A DNA stretch of 48,285 bases. Source: Fusobacteriaceae bacterium (GTDB lineage Bacteria > Fusobacteriota > Fusobacteriia > Fusobacteriales > Fusobacteriaceae). The position numbers were made by a program, and so were the translations under genes. Below are positions 8,188 to 15,417 of this stretch, piece after piece (position 1 is the stretch's first letter; every line of letters begins with the position of its first letter). The stretch covers positions 1 to 48,285 of the forward strand of contig CAAFPW010000061.1 of the NCBI GenBank assembly GCA_900764925.1, written 5' to 3'. The notes below the pieces were generated by a model, which saw nothing but the letters and a program-made list of their open reading frames with translations, was not told the DNA's origin and did not search any database.

Positions 8188-8286
8188 GTTATCAATAGAC
8201 AAAAGCCAATATCTAACATTTTTTACTAAATTATCAAATTTTTCTATGTAGCTCCACCACCAATATTTAGCTCTTATGTTAGACAT
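8170..8286 (-). CDS. Regulatory leader peptide with three consecutive Trp codons (38 aa)
   Basis: A GGAGG ribosome binding site 8 nt before ATG 8284-8286 opens a 38-codon frame ending in TAA at 8170-8172. Residues 7-13 read KYWWWSY (Trp codons 9-11, 8254-8262) and residues 25-34 read RYWLLSIDNI, with a fourth Trp at 27. It lies alone between a consensus promoter and a hairpin/terminator upstream of an NSS transporter. The run of Trp codons is the signature of an attenuation leader. The second part (W, then IDN) also loosely resembles the arrest region of TnaC (W-F-N-I-D-N), though the spacing is one residue longer and there is no terminal proline. I know of no described homologue. Confidence 0.8.
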   Translation of the reverse strand: MSNIRAKYWWWSYIEKFDNLVKNVRYWLLSIDNISLSM

Positions 8287-8318
8287 ATTGATAACCTCCT
8301 TTTTTATTTCTTAGGATA

Positions 8319-8347
8319 AGTATATTATAATTTTAGACAAATGTCAA
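8319..8347 (-). promoter_or_regulatory. Promoter of the leader peptide-NSS transporter unit
   Basis: TTGACA (8342-8347) and TATACT (8319-8324) are spaced by 17 bp on the minus strand, with a start near 8312, about 25 nt before the leader peptide ATG. The -35 is 8 bp beyond the HAD gene stop; no terminator separates them. Confidence 0.85.
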
Positions 8348-8354
8348 TAAAAAA

Positions 8355-9002
8355 TTACTTCAAAAATTCTATTACTTCTAGTAAGCTTTCATACTTCTTA
8401 TAAGCCAATTTATTTTCCTCTTCTGTAAATACTATTGTATCTTCTACAACAATGCATCTAATCCCTGCTCTATTGGCTGCTGTGGCTCCCAGTACTGAAT
8501 CTTCTATCACTATAGCTTCATCTGGAGAAACTCCTATCTTTTCACAAGCTTTTAAGAAAATGTCTGGAGCAGGTTTACCATTTTCAACTTCATCTCCAAA
8601 AACCAAAGCATCAAAATAAGAGTATACTCCTGTTTCTTTCAGTTGTTTCTCTGCACTTTCTTTTCTAGTTGAAGTTGCTACAACACATTTTATTTTTTTC
8701 TCCTTTATAAATTCTAATAGTTCAACCACACCTTTTTTTAGTTTTATCCCCCCCTCTTCTTTTATTATATCTAATTGTACTCTCTTTTTTTCTTCTAATA
8801 TTTTTTCAGCAATATCTTCGCCATACCAATTTCCTAAAATTTTTTTAGCACGAGCTGAAGTACCTCCTTTTACATTTCTCAATTTTTCTATATCAAGATT
8901 TAATCCATATTTATCACTTACTTTAAACCAAGCTAAATTTCCTACTCTTTCACTATCCAAAATAACTCCATCCATGTCAAAAATTATTAGTCTATTATCC
9001 AT
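8355..9002 (-). CDS. HAD-superfamily phosphatase (beta-phosphoglucomutase-like)
   Basis: This 215-aa haloacid dehalogenase-type hydrolase has motif I FDMDGVILDS (nucleophile D9, acid D11), motif II VATST near 109-113, motif III lysine in GKPAPDIF (about 143-150) and motif IV VIEDSVLGATAA (about 161-172). The helical cap lies between motif I and II, as in the beta-PGM/phosphoglycolate phosphatase subfamily. The substrate is probably a sugar phosphate but cannot be fixed from sequence. The ATG follows an AGGAGG ribosome binding site. It has its own promoter and is not obviously linked to the tyrosine genes. Confidence 0.88.
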   Translation of the reverse strand: MDNRLIIFDMDGVILDSERVGNLAWFKVSDKYGLNLDIEKLRNVKGGTSARAKKILGNWYGEDIAEKILEEKKRVQLDIIKEEGGIKLKKGVVELLEFIKEKKIKCVVATSTRKESAEKQLKETGVYSYFDALVFGDEVENGKPAPDIFLKACEKIGVSPDEAIVIEDSVLGATAANRAGIRCIVVEDTIVFTEEENKLAYKKYESLLEVIEFLK

Positions 9003-9035
9003 TCTTTCCTCCTAAATTATTTTGTTATATATTAC

Positions 9036-9064
9036 ACTATACACTTTATACTTCGTATTAGCAA
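9036..9064 (-). promoter_or_regulatory. Promoter of the HAD phosphatase gene
   Basis: TTGCTA (9059-9064) and TATAGT (9036-9041) are separated by 17 bp, about 34 bp before the start codon. The -35 is a partial match. Confidence 0.5.
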
Positions 9065-9123
9065 TTATATTTTTAAAAGATTTTTATATCACTCTATTTA
9101 AAACAAAATAATTAAAAGTATTA

Positions 9124-9160
9124 CTTAAAAAATTGCACCTAATAACTTAGGTGCAATTTA
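9124..9160 (-). terminator. Terminator of the AGCS-TPL operon
   Basis: The minus strand carries the stem TTGCACCTAA/TTAGGTGCAA with a 4-nt loop followed by TTTTTT, located about 35 nt past the tyrosine phenol-lyase stop. Confidence 0.9.
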
Positions 9161-9196
9161 GAATGGCTAATAACTAAATTTTAGATTTTATTAAAA

Positions 9197-10597
9197 TTAG
9201 AACCCTTTTATCAACTCTGGATTTATAGTTTCAAATGTTCCTGTAAAGAATCTTAAAACTTTTGGTTCATACTTCCATTTTAGACCACTAATATCTCTTC
9301 TTCTCTTATATAATTCTATTACTGCATCTGCAACGAAATCTAAGTGAGCATATGTATACACTCTTCTTGGAATAGTTAATCTTATTGTTTCTAGTTTAGG
9401 ATAGTGATTCTTTCCTGTTACAACATCTCTTCCAGCTGAAATAATTCCTCTTTCCATAGTTCTTACTCCAGAAAATTCATATAATGCTGCTGATAAAGCC
9501 TGTGCTGGGAATTCATCTTGAGTTAGATGATCTAAAAATGCTCTCGCATCAATAAAAATAGCATGTCCTCCAAATGGTTTTACCATCGGTACTCCTGCAG
9601 CTTCTAATTTTTCTCCTAGATATCTTATTTGATTAACTCTATGACTTATATATTCATATTGAACTGATTCTGTTATTCCTATCGCCATAGCTTCCATATC
9701 TCTTCCAGCTAGTCCACCATATGATGGCATTCCTTCAAATTGCACTACCATTCCTGTAGCTCTTACATAAAGATCATGATCATTCATACATAAGAATCCA
9801 CCTATATTAGTCAAGCAATCTTTTTTACCTGACATAGTACATCCATCTCCATAAGAAAACATTTCATGTACTATTTCTTTTATAGTTTTATCTTTATATC
9901 CCTCTTCTCTTTCTTTAATAAAATAAGCATTTTCAACACATCTAGTTGCATCATACATTACTTTTATTCCATGTTTATGAGCTAATTCAGAAACAGCTTT
10001 TATATTTGCCATAGAAACAGGTTGTCCTCCTGCTAAATTAACTGTTACAGCCAAACAAATATATGGTATTTTTTCTGCTCCTACTTCATCTATTAAAGCT
10101 TGTAATTTATTCAAATCTACATTACCTTTAAAAGGAAGTTCTGCGCTTGGATCATGGGCTTCATCTATAATTATATCTCTAAATGTTGCCCCATTTCTTT
10201 CTTGATGGAATCTTGTAGTTGTAAAATACATATTTCCAGGAACATAATCTCCAGGTTTAATTAAAAGAGATGATAAGATATTTTCAGCACCTCTTCCTTG
10301 ATGTGTTGGAACGATATATTTAAATCCAAAATACTCCCTCACTATTTCTTCTAAATGATAGAAGTTTCTACTTCCAGCATAAGCTTCATCACCTAACATT
10401 AAACCAGCCCATTGTCTATCACTCATTGCATTAGTTCCTGAGTCAGTTAATAAATCGATATAACATTCATCTGATCTAACTAAAAATGTATTATACCCTG
10501 CTTTTTTTATTGCTTCTTTTCTTCCTTCTTTGTCCAAGATAGACATATATTCTACCATTTTAATTCTGTAAGGTTCAGGCATAAATTTTCTTTCCAT
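9197..10597 (-). CDS. tpl: Tyrosine phenol-lyase
   Basis: This PLP-dependent enzyme splits L-tyrosine to phenol, pyruvate and ammonia (EC 4.1.99.2). The 466-aa sequence matches the TPL/tryptophanase family throughout. The PLP lysine is in CTMSGKKDC (K259, aligning with K257 of Citrobacter TPL). Residues that separate TPL from tryptophanase are the TPL ones: R383 in RTMERGI (Citrobacter R381), F450 (F448) and T126 (T124). It follows the AGCS symporter gene after 45 nt without a terminator and has a GGAGGAG ribosome binding site, so the two form an operon. The pyruvate can enter fermentation. The enzyme is usually broad and also deaminates serine and cysteine. Confidence 0.95.
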   Translation of the reverse strand: MERKFMPEPYRIKMVEYMSILDKEGRKEAIKKAGYNTFLVRSDECYIDLLTDSGTNAMSDRQWAGLMLGDEAYAGSRNFYHLEEIVREYFGFKYIVPTHQGRGAENILSSLLIKPGDYVPGNMYFTTTRFHQERNGATFRDIIIDEAHDPSAELPFKGNVDLNKLQALIDEVGAEKIPYICLAVTVNLAGGQPVSMANIKAVSELAHKHGIKVMYDATRCVENAYFIKEREEGYKDKTIKEIVHEMFSYGDGCTMSGKKDCLTNIGGFLCMNDHDLYVRATGMVVQFEGMPSYGGLAGRDMEAMAIGITESVQYEYISHRVNQIRYLGEKLEAAGVPMVKPFGGHAIFIDARAFLDHLTQDEFPAQALSAALYEFSGVRTMERGIISAGRDVVTGKNHYPKLETIRLTIPRRVYTYAHLDFVADAVIELYKRRRDISGLKWKYEPKVLRFFTGTFETINPELIKGF

Positions 10598-10642
10598 AGA
10601 TAACTCCTCCTTAAAATTTCTTTTTTAGTTTTATATCTTTAT

Positions 10643-12139
10643 TTATTTTTTGTTTATATATTTTTCTTCATAATCTTTCAATGATGCAAGTGCTTGTCCT
10701 GATAATGGAATTATTGCAATCATATTAAATATCGTCATTAGTCCTACGCCTAAATCTCCTAATTCCCAAACAAAAGTATATTGAGCTAATCCTCCTGCAA
10801 ATAACATACATAATCCAAATACTTTATATATGTTTTGAGATTTCCAATTATCTCCAAATACATAAGCTACATTTCCTCTTGCATAAAACATTATTCCTAA
10901 AAAAGTACTAAAGCTAAATAAGAATAATATAACAGCTATAAATACAACTCCAAATTGTCCTATATGATAATTCATTGCAGCTTGTAATAAATCCATTCCC
11001 ATTAATCCATTTGTAATACTTTCAGGAGCTAATAACATTATAAAAGCTGAACAACTACAAATAACCAAAGTATCTATAAAAACTCCTAGTGATTGAATCA
11101 ATCCTTGTTTAACAGGATGTGAAACATCTGCTGCTGCTGCTGCACAAGGTGCTGATCCTGAGCCAGCTTCATTTGAAAATAATCCTCTCTTTACTCCTTG
11201 CATTAAAATACTTCCAAATCCACCAGCAACTGCTTGTCTTAATCCAAAAGCTTGTACAAAAATATTTTCTATCATTTGAGGTACTAGAGTTATATTTTTT
11301 ACTATAATAAATAAAGTTACCGAAAAATAGAGAATTGCCATAATTGGAACCAATTTATTTAGTACATCAACTATTCCACTATTTTTAAATAATACAACCG
11401 CTGACATTGCAACCAAAATTATTGTTGTTATTAGTGGAGATATTCCAAAAGCATTAGTAAATGATTGACTTATTGAATTTGAAATAACTTGACTTATTCC
11501 AGCCCAACAAAGCAATCCCGATAAAGCAAATAAAACTCCTAACATTCTAAATCTAGTTCCTCTGGTATAATATTTCTTATTATCTGCTGAAATATACTTA
11601 TATACTTTTTTTACATCATCTACATAAACATCTTCTTCCTTTATCCACGTAATCATTCTCATACGATCCATAAAATAAGCTGGACCACCTCTATAACCTC
11701 CATATAATGGATCTTTTTCTTTATAAATTTGTGCTAATGTCGATTCTATAAAAGCACTTGATGATCCTATTAAAGCTGCTAACCACATCCAAAATATTGC
11801 TCCAGGACCTCCAAAAGAAATTGCAGCTACCACTCCAGCTAAATTTCCCATTCCTACTCTTGAAGCAGTAGCAATCAATAATGCTTGTAATCCTGAAATC
11901 GCTTCTTTGTTATTACTGCTCTTTGGTTCTAAAACGCATTTAACCATTTCTGGAAACAATCTAAAAGGTAAAAATCGTGTCTTTACAGTGAAGTACAATC
12001 CTGCTGGTATTAAAATAACTACTAGTAAACTTAACTCTAAAATTGTCTCTCCTAGACTTACTGTGAATAAATTTCCCCACAGAAGTCCATTTAAAGAAGA
12101 AACTAGCCTTTGAAACGAGCCTAATATATTTTCTACCAT
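10643..12139 (-). CDS. AGCS-family sodium:amino-acid symporter
   Basis: This is a 498-aa multi-span Na+-coupled symporter of the alanine/glycine:cation family. Family signatures are visible: LLIATASRVGMGNLAGVVAA near 85-105, GGPGAIFWMW, and SNEAGSGSAPCAAAAADVSH near 325-345 with the following VKQGL. Known members carry alanine, glycine or related small amino acids; linkage to tyrosine phenol-lyase makes tyrosine or serine possible here, which is inference. The frame opens at 12151, but that ATG is part of the GGAGGTG ribosome binding site, so the ATG at 12137-12139 is preferred. It is the first gene of the operon with tpl. Confidence 0.88.
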   Translation of the reverse strand: MVENILGSFQRLVSSLNGLLWGNLFTVSLGETILELSLLVVILIPAGLYFTVKTRFLPFRLFPEMVKCVLEPKSSNNKEAISGLQALLIATASRVGMGNLAGVVAAISFGGPGAIFWMWLAALIGSSSAFIESTLAQIYKEKDPLYGGYRGGPAYFMDRMRMITWIKEEDVYVDDVKKVYKYISADNKKYYTRGTRFRMLGVLFALSGLLCWAGISQVISNSISQSFTNAFGISPLITTIILVAMSAVVLFKNSGIVDVLNKLVPIMAILYFSVTLFIIVKNITLVPQMIENIFVQAFGLRQAVAGGFGSILMQGVKRGLFSNEAGSGSAPCAAAAADVSHPVKQGLIQSLGVFIDTLVICSCSAFIMLLAPESITNGLMGMDLLQAAMNYHIGQFGVVFIAVILFLFSFSTFLGIMFYARGNVAYVFGDNWKSQNIYKVFGLCMLFAGGLAQYTFVWELGDLGVGLMTIFNMIAIIPLSGQALASLKDYEEKYINKK

Positions 12140-12184
12140 ATACACCTCCATCTAATTTTCCCACACCTCTAAAACCTCAATTTG

Positions 12185-12213
12185 ATTATAATATTATTTC
12201 CGTTTCTTTTCAA
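12185..12213 (-). promoter_or_regulatory. Promoter of the AGCS-tpl operon
   Basis: TTGAAA (12208-12213) and TATAAT (12185-12190) are separated by 17 bp on the minus strand, giving a ~40-nt untranslated leader. Confidence 0.78.
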
Positions 12214-12222
12214 CATTTCTAG

Positions 12223-12262
12223 TTCAAAACTGTTATATAACATACAGTTTATATTCAAAACT
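12223..12262 (-). promoter_or_regulatory. Direct-repeat regulator site upstream of the AGCS-tpl promoter
   Basis: Two identical 9-bp direct repeats, TTCAAAACT on the plus strand, lie at 12223-12231 and 12254-12262. They are 31 bp apart, about three helical turns, and end 9 bp before the -35 element. An inverted repeat AAACTGT/ACAGTTT (12227-12233, 12244-12250) overlaps them. MocR regulators typically bind spaced direct repeats, and a MocR gene follows at 12424. Binding is inferred. Confidence 0.5.
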
Positions 12263-12388
12263 CAGTAATTATCTATTATTTATTTTAATCTATTAAAATT
12301 ATTCTATTTTTTTTATGAATAATGAAGCTTTTTATTTTATTCCTCTCCCTATTTTTCTAAGAACATAAAATTCATTTTTCCAATTTTA

Positions 12389-12425
12389 AATCAAAATAAA
12401 AAGGAGCTTCTATTTAGCTCCCTTC
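12389..12425 (-). terminator. Terminator of the MocR regulator gene
   Basis: A short stem (GGAGCT/AGCTCC, extended by AAG/CTT around a bulge) followed by TTTTTATTTT on the minus strand begins within the last codons of the regulator gene. Confidence 0.7.
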
Positions 12426-13809
12426 ATTTATACTTCAATAAAATACTCTGTATTATTTCTAATCCTCTCTTTATCTCATCAATTGTTGCATTAATAAAAC
12501 TTATTCTTATTTCGTTGCTTTGTACCTCTTCTAAGTAAAACAGATTTCCTGGTAGTATATTTACTCCATTTTTTCTGCATTCATCATATACTATATCTCC
12601 AGTTATATAATCTGGTAATTTTATCCAAATAAAAAATCCTCCTCTAATCTTTGAATTAATAGTAAATTCCTCCATCTCTGATAAGATCTTCATTGTTTCT
12701 TTATATTTTTTCTTTAAATTTTTCTTCAGAACCTGTAAGTAATGTTCTAAATATCCTTCAGTAATTAAATACTCTAAAACTTTTTGTCTTAACCCTGATG
12801 TATTATGATCTATACAATACTTAACATATAACGCTCTTTGAGCTAATAATGGAGGTAGTATCATCATAGCAAGTCCTAAATCAGGCATTAATACTTTTGA
12901 GTAAGTTTTTATATAAATTACTCTTTCTTCTCCTAACTTATCATAAGATTTTAAAGTTCTGAATCTTTTTGTATAATAAAAATCTGAAAAACAGTCATCT
13001 TCAATTATATAAAAATCATATTTTTGTGCCAATTTTACTATTTTTTCTTTCTTTTCATCTGACCACGTTATACCTGTTGGATTATGAAAATTTGGAATTA
13101 AATATATCAAATCTAATTTTTCTTTTTTTAAAAATTTTTCAAATTTACTCAAATCCCAACCATCTTCTTTTAAATCAAAAGTTTTTATCTCCATTAAGCC
13201 TTTCATTAAATTAAAACTATTTGGGTAACTAGGAGATGAAATTCCTATTCTTTTTCTATTTATATCAACAAACGTTTTTAATACAATTAATAAAGCTAAT
13301 TGGGTTCCAGAAGTTATAATTATATCTTCAGATTTCACAAAAATATCTATTTTTTCTGCCTCATCAGCTAAAACTCTTCTAAGACTTTCTAAGCCCTGAA
13401 CCTCTTGATAACCTAATAAACCTGATTTATATTTTTTCAATGCTTTTATTGTTAACTCTTCATAAAGAATATACGGATAATTTTCTATGCTTGGACTTCC
13501 ATTAGCTAAATTTATATTATCATCATTTTTAGTTGTACTATGAAAATTTTGCATTATTGGAATTTTTTCACGTTTTAGTTCTATTTTTTTCTTTCCACTT
13601 ATAAAATAACCCTTTCCTTTTTCAGCATATAAATATCCTTCATTTTCCAATCTTTTCACTATTTTTAATATTGTATTAATATTTAAATTATATCTTATTA
13701 CCAACTGTCTAATTGAATAAAATTTTTTCCCCTCTTCATTTTCATTTAAAATTTCTAATCTCAATTGCTCATAAAGCTTCTGTGATTGATTCAAAACAGT
13801 TCTTTTCAT
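12424..13809 (-). CDS. MocR/GntR-type regulator with aminotransferase-like domain
   Basis: The 461-aa protein has an N-terminal GntR winged helix (about residues 5-70, with SIRQLVIRYNLNINTILKIV as the recognition region) and a ~370-aa fold-type I aminotransferase domain. The PLP lysine is in the KTYSKVLMPDLGLA segment, and NFHNPTG and DDCFSDF motifs are conserved. Such proteins sense amino acids or PLP and do not act as enzymes. Its position next to the AGCS-tpl operon, and the direct repeats before that promoter, make it a candidate regulator. The frame can be extended to a GTG at 13830; ATG 13807-13809 gives the more family-like start MKRTVLNQSQ, but its ribosome binding site is weak. Confidence 0.88.
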   Translation of the reverse strand: MKRTVLNQSQKLYEQLRLEILNENEEGKKFYSIRQLVIRYNLNINTILKIVKRLENEGYLYAEKGKGYFISGKKKIELKREKIPIMQNFHSTTKNDDNINLANGSPSIENYPYILYEELTIKALKKYKSGLLGYQEVQGLESLRRVLADEAEKIDIFVKSEDIIITSGTQLALLIVLKTFVDINRKRIGISSPSYPNSFNLMKGLMEIKTFDLKEDGWDLSKFEKFLKKEKLDLIYLIPNFHNPTGITWSDEKKEKIVKLAQKYDFYIIEDDCFSDFYYTKRFRTLKSYDKLGEERVIYIKTYSKVLMPDLGLAMMILPPLLAQRALYVKYCIDHNTSGLRQKVLEYLITEGYLEHYLQVLKKNLKKKYKETMKILSEMEEFTINSKIRGGFFIWIKLPDYITGDIVYDECRKNGVNILPGNLFYLEEVQSNEIRISFINATIDEIKRGLEIIQSILLKYK

Positions 13810-13843
13810 TCTTTTTACCCCACATCCCACATACTTTATTTAA

Positions 13844-13852
13844 ATTATAACA
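13844..13852 (-). promoter_or_regulatory. Extended -10 promoter of the MocR gene
   Basis: The minus strand reads TGTTATAAT (TATAAT at 13844-13849 with an upstream TG), with no good -35. It overlaps the T-run of the nox terminator. Confidence 0.45.
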
Positions 13853-13884
13853 TAAAAAAAAGGAAAAATATATTCTCCTTTTGG
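13850..13884 (-). terminator. Terminator after NADH oxidase
   Basis: A minus-strand hairpin AAGGAGAA/TTTTTCCTT with a short AT loop is followed by eight T residues, 36-70 nt past the nox stop. Confidence 0.65.
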
Positions 13885-13919
13885 ATAATATATTTCTCCA
13901 TTTTTTCTCTATATTCTAT

Positions 13920-15251
13920 TTATTTTGCCCCTAAAGCAGCCATTGTTATATAATTATAAGGTTGATTAAAATGTGGTAAGAAGAAAATATCTAATAATTT
14001 TAATTTATCAATAGTTACTCCCTCTTGGATTGCTAATGAGAACATATGAATTCCCATAGAAATATCTTGTCTTGAAGCTATTTGAGCTCCTAAAATTCTT
14101 CTTGTATCCATATCATAAACTATACTAATCATTACTTTATCATTATTATGTTCAATAAATCCAGGTTTTTGTAAATCTTCATAGCAAGTTGCTACAGCAT
14201 TATATCCTAATCTTTTTGCCTTCTCTAATGTTAATCCTGTTGAAACCATATTTAATCCATAGATAGAGATTCCATTAGATCCTTGTACTCCAACACTCTC
14301 TAATTTTGTTCCACATACATTGTGGGCTGCTACCACTCCAGAACGAACAGCATTAGTAGCCAACGCTATATAGTTAGTATCTTTTATAGAATTATCATAT
14401 ACAGTAGCACAATCTCCTATTGCATATACATCATCCAAGCTTGTCTTTTGAGTTAAATCTACTCTATATGCATTTTTAAATAACTCTAAACTATCTTTTC
14501 CAAGTTTTGTATTTGGTACAAATCCAACAGCTAAAATTACCATGTCAGCTTTATATGATTTTTTATCTGTTACAACCTCTTCTACTTTCCCATTCCCTTT
14601 TATCTCAAGAACTTTTTCTCCATAGTTTAAATTAATTCCATTGTCAGCTAAATTTTTATTCATTAGATCTCTAAACTCTTTATCATAATATCCTGATAAA
14701 CAACTATCAGCTAAATCTATTAATTCAACATTTTTTTCTATTCTTTGGAAGGCTTCAGCTAACTCTACACCAATATATCCAGCCCCTACTACCACTATAT
14801 TTTTTAACTCTTTATTTTCTAATTTCTTTATTACTTCCTCAGCATTTTGATAAAGTTTTACAAACTGAACATTTTCTAAGTCTTTTCCTGGAATATTTAA
14901 ATCTATTGGCAATGACCCTGTTGATAGAATTAACTTATCATATGATTCTTCATATTTCTCTCCATTTTTTCCAGTTGCATAAACTATTTTATTTTCAAAA
15001 TCTATTCTCTCTACTTCAGTTTCCATATGGATTTTAGCACCTTTAGCTTCTAATCCCTCTTTTGTTGCATAAAATAGCCCCTCTGGTCCTGAAATTTGTT
15101 TTCCTATCCATAATGCCATTCCACAACCTAAAAAGCTAATATTTGAGTTTCTATCAAAAACTACTACCTCTTGGTTTGGATAATTTGTTAAAATTGTATT
15201 GATTGCTGCTGTTCCAGCATGGTTAGCTCCTACTACTACTATTTTGCTCAC
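13920..15251 (-). CDS. nox: NADH oxidase (water-forming, Nox type)
   Basis: This FAD/NAD disulfide-reductase-like flavoprotein would reduce O2 to water with NADH. The 443-aa protein has the FAD-binding VVVGANHAGTAA start (H11), the single redox cysteine C43 in NISFLGCGMALWIG (cysteine sulfenic acid site), the NAD-binding VVVGAGYIGVELAEAF (about 153-168) and the second FAD motif DVYAIGDCATVYD. Its wording is strikingly like streptococcal/enterococcal NADH oxidases. CoA-disulfide reductase is the alternative function. It starts with GTG after a GGGAGGG ribosome binding site and is monocistronic. In an anaerobe it is probably an oxygen-defence and NAD-recycling enzyme. Confidence 0.9.
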   Translation of the reverse strand: MSKIVVVGANHAGTAAINTILTNYPNQEVVVFDRNSNISFLGCGMALWIGKQISGPEGLFYATKEGLEAKGAKIHMETEVERIDFENKIVYATGKNGEKYEESYDKLILSTGSLPIDLNIPGKDLENVQFVKLYQNAEEVIKKLENKELKNIVVVGAGYIGVELAEAFQRIEKNVELIDLADSCLSGYYDKEFRDLMNKNLADNGINLNYGEKVLEIKGNGKVEEVVTDKKSYKADMVILAVGFVPNTKLGKDSLELFKNAYRVDLTQKTSLDDVYAIGDCATVYDNSIKDTNYIALATNAVRSGVVAAHNVCGTKLESVGVQGSNGISIYGLNMVSTGLTLEKAKRLGYNAVATCYEDLQKPGFIEHNNDKVMISIVYDMDTRRILGAQIASRQDISMGIHMFSLAIQEGVTIDKLKLLDIFFLPHFNQPYNYITMAALGAK

Positions 15252-15292
15252 TTTTATTTCCCTCCCTAAATTTCTATTTACTTACTATCTAT

Positions 15293-15321
15293 ACTATACT
15301 ACAAAAGTATATTTTTTTCAA
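15293..15321 (-). promoter_or_regulatory. Promoter of nox
   Basis: TTGAAA (15316-15321) and TATAGT (15293-15298) are separated by 17 bp, about 40 bp upstream of the GTG start. Confidence 0.7.
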
Positions 15322-15365
15322 AAAAATTTAATAGCAATTTATAATGATTTTTCGTATAATTTTTG

Positions 15366-15407
15366 AGCAAAAAATACAAAATACCCTCTTAGTTTACTAA
15401 GAGGGTA
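15366..15407 (-). terminator. Terminator after enolase
   Basis: A perfect 11-bp stem (TACCCTCTTAG/CTAAGAGGGTA, 15382-15407) with a 4-nt loop is followed by TTTTGTATTTTTT on the minus strand, 11 nt past the eno stop. Confidence 0.92.
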
Positions 15408-15417
15408 AAACTTTTAA

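Noticed and set aside
11961..12164. 67-codon minus-strand frame overlapping the start of the AGCS gene
   Set aside because: It is another reading frame of the same DNA; the AGCS frame has the ribosome binding site and family match.
12232..12241. Perfect 10-bp palindrome GTTATATAAC upstream of the AGCS promoter
   Set aside because: Short AT-rich palindromes are frequent in this sequence; the spaced direct repeats around it are the stronger signal.
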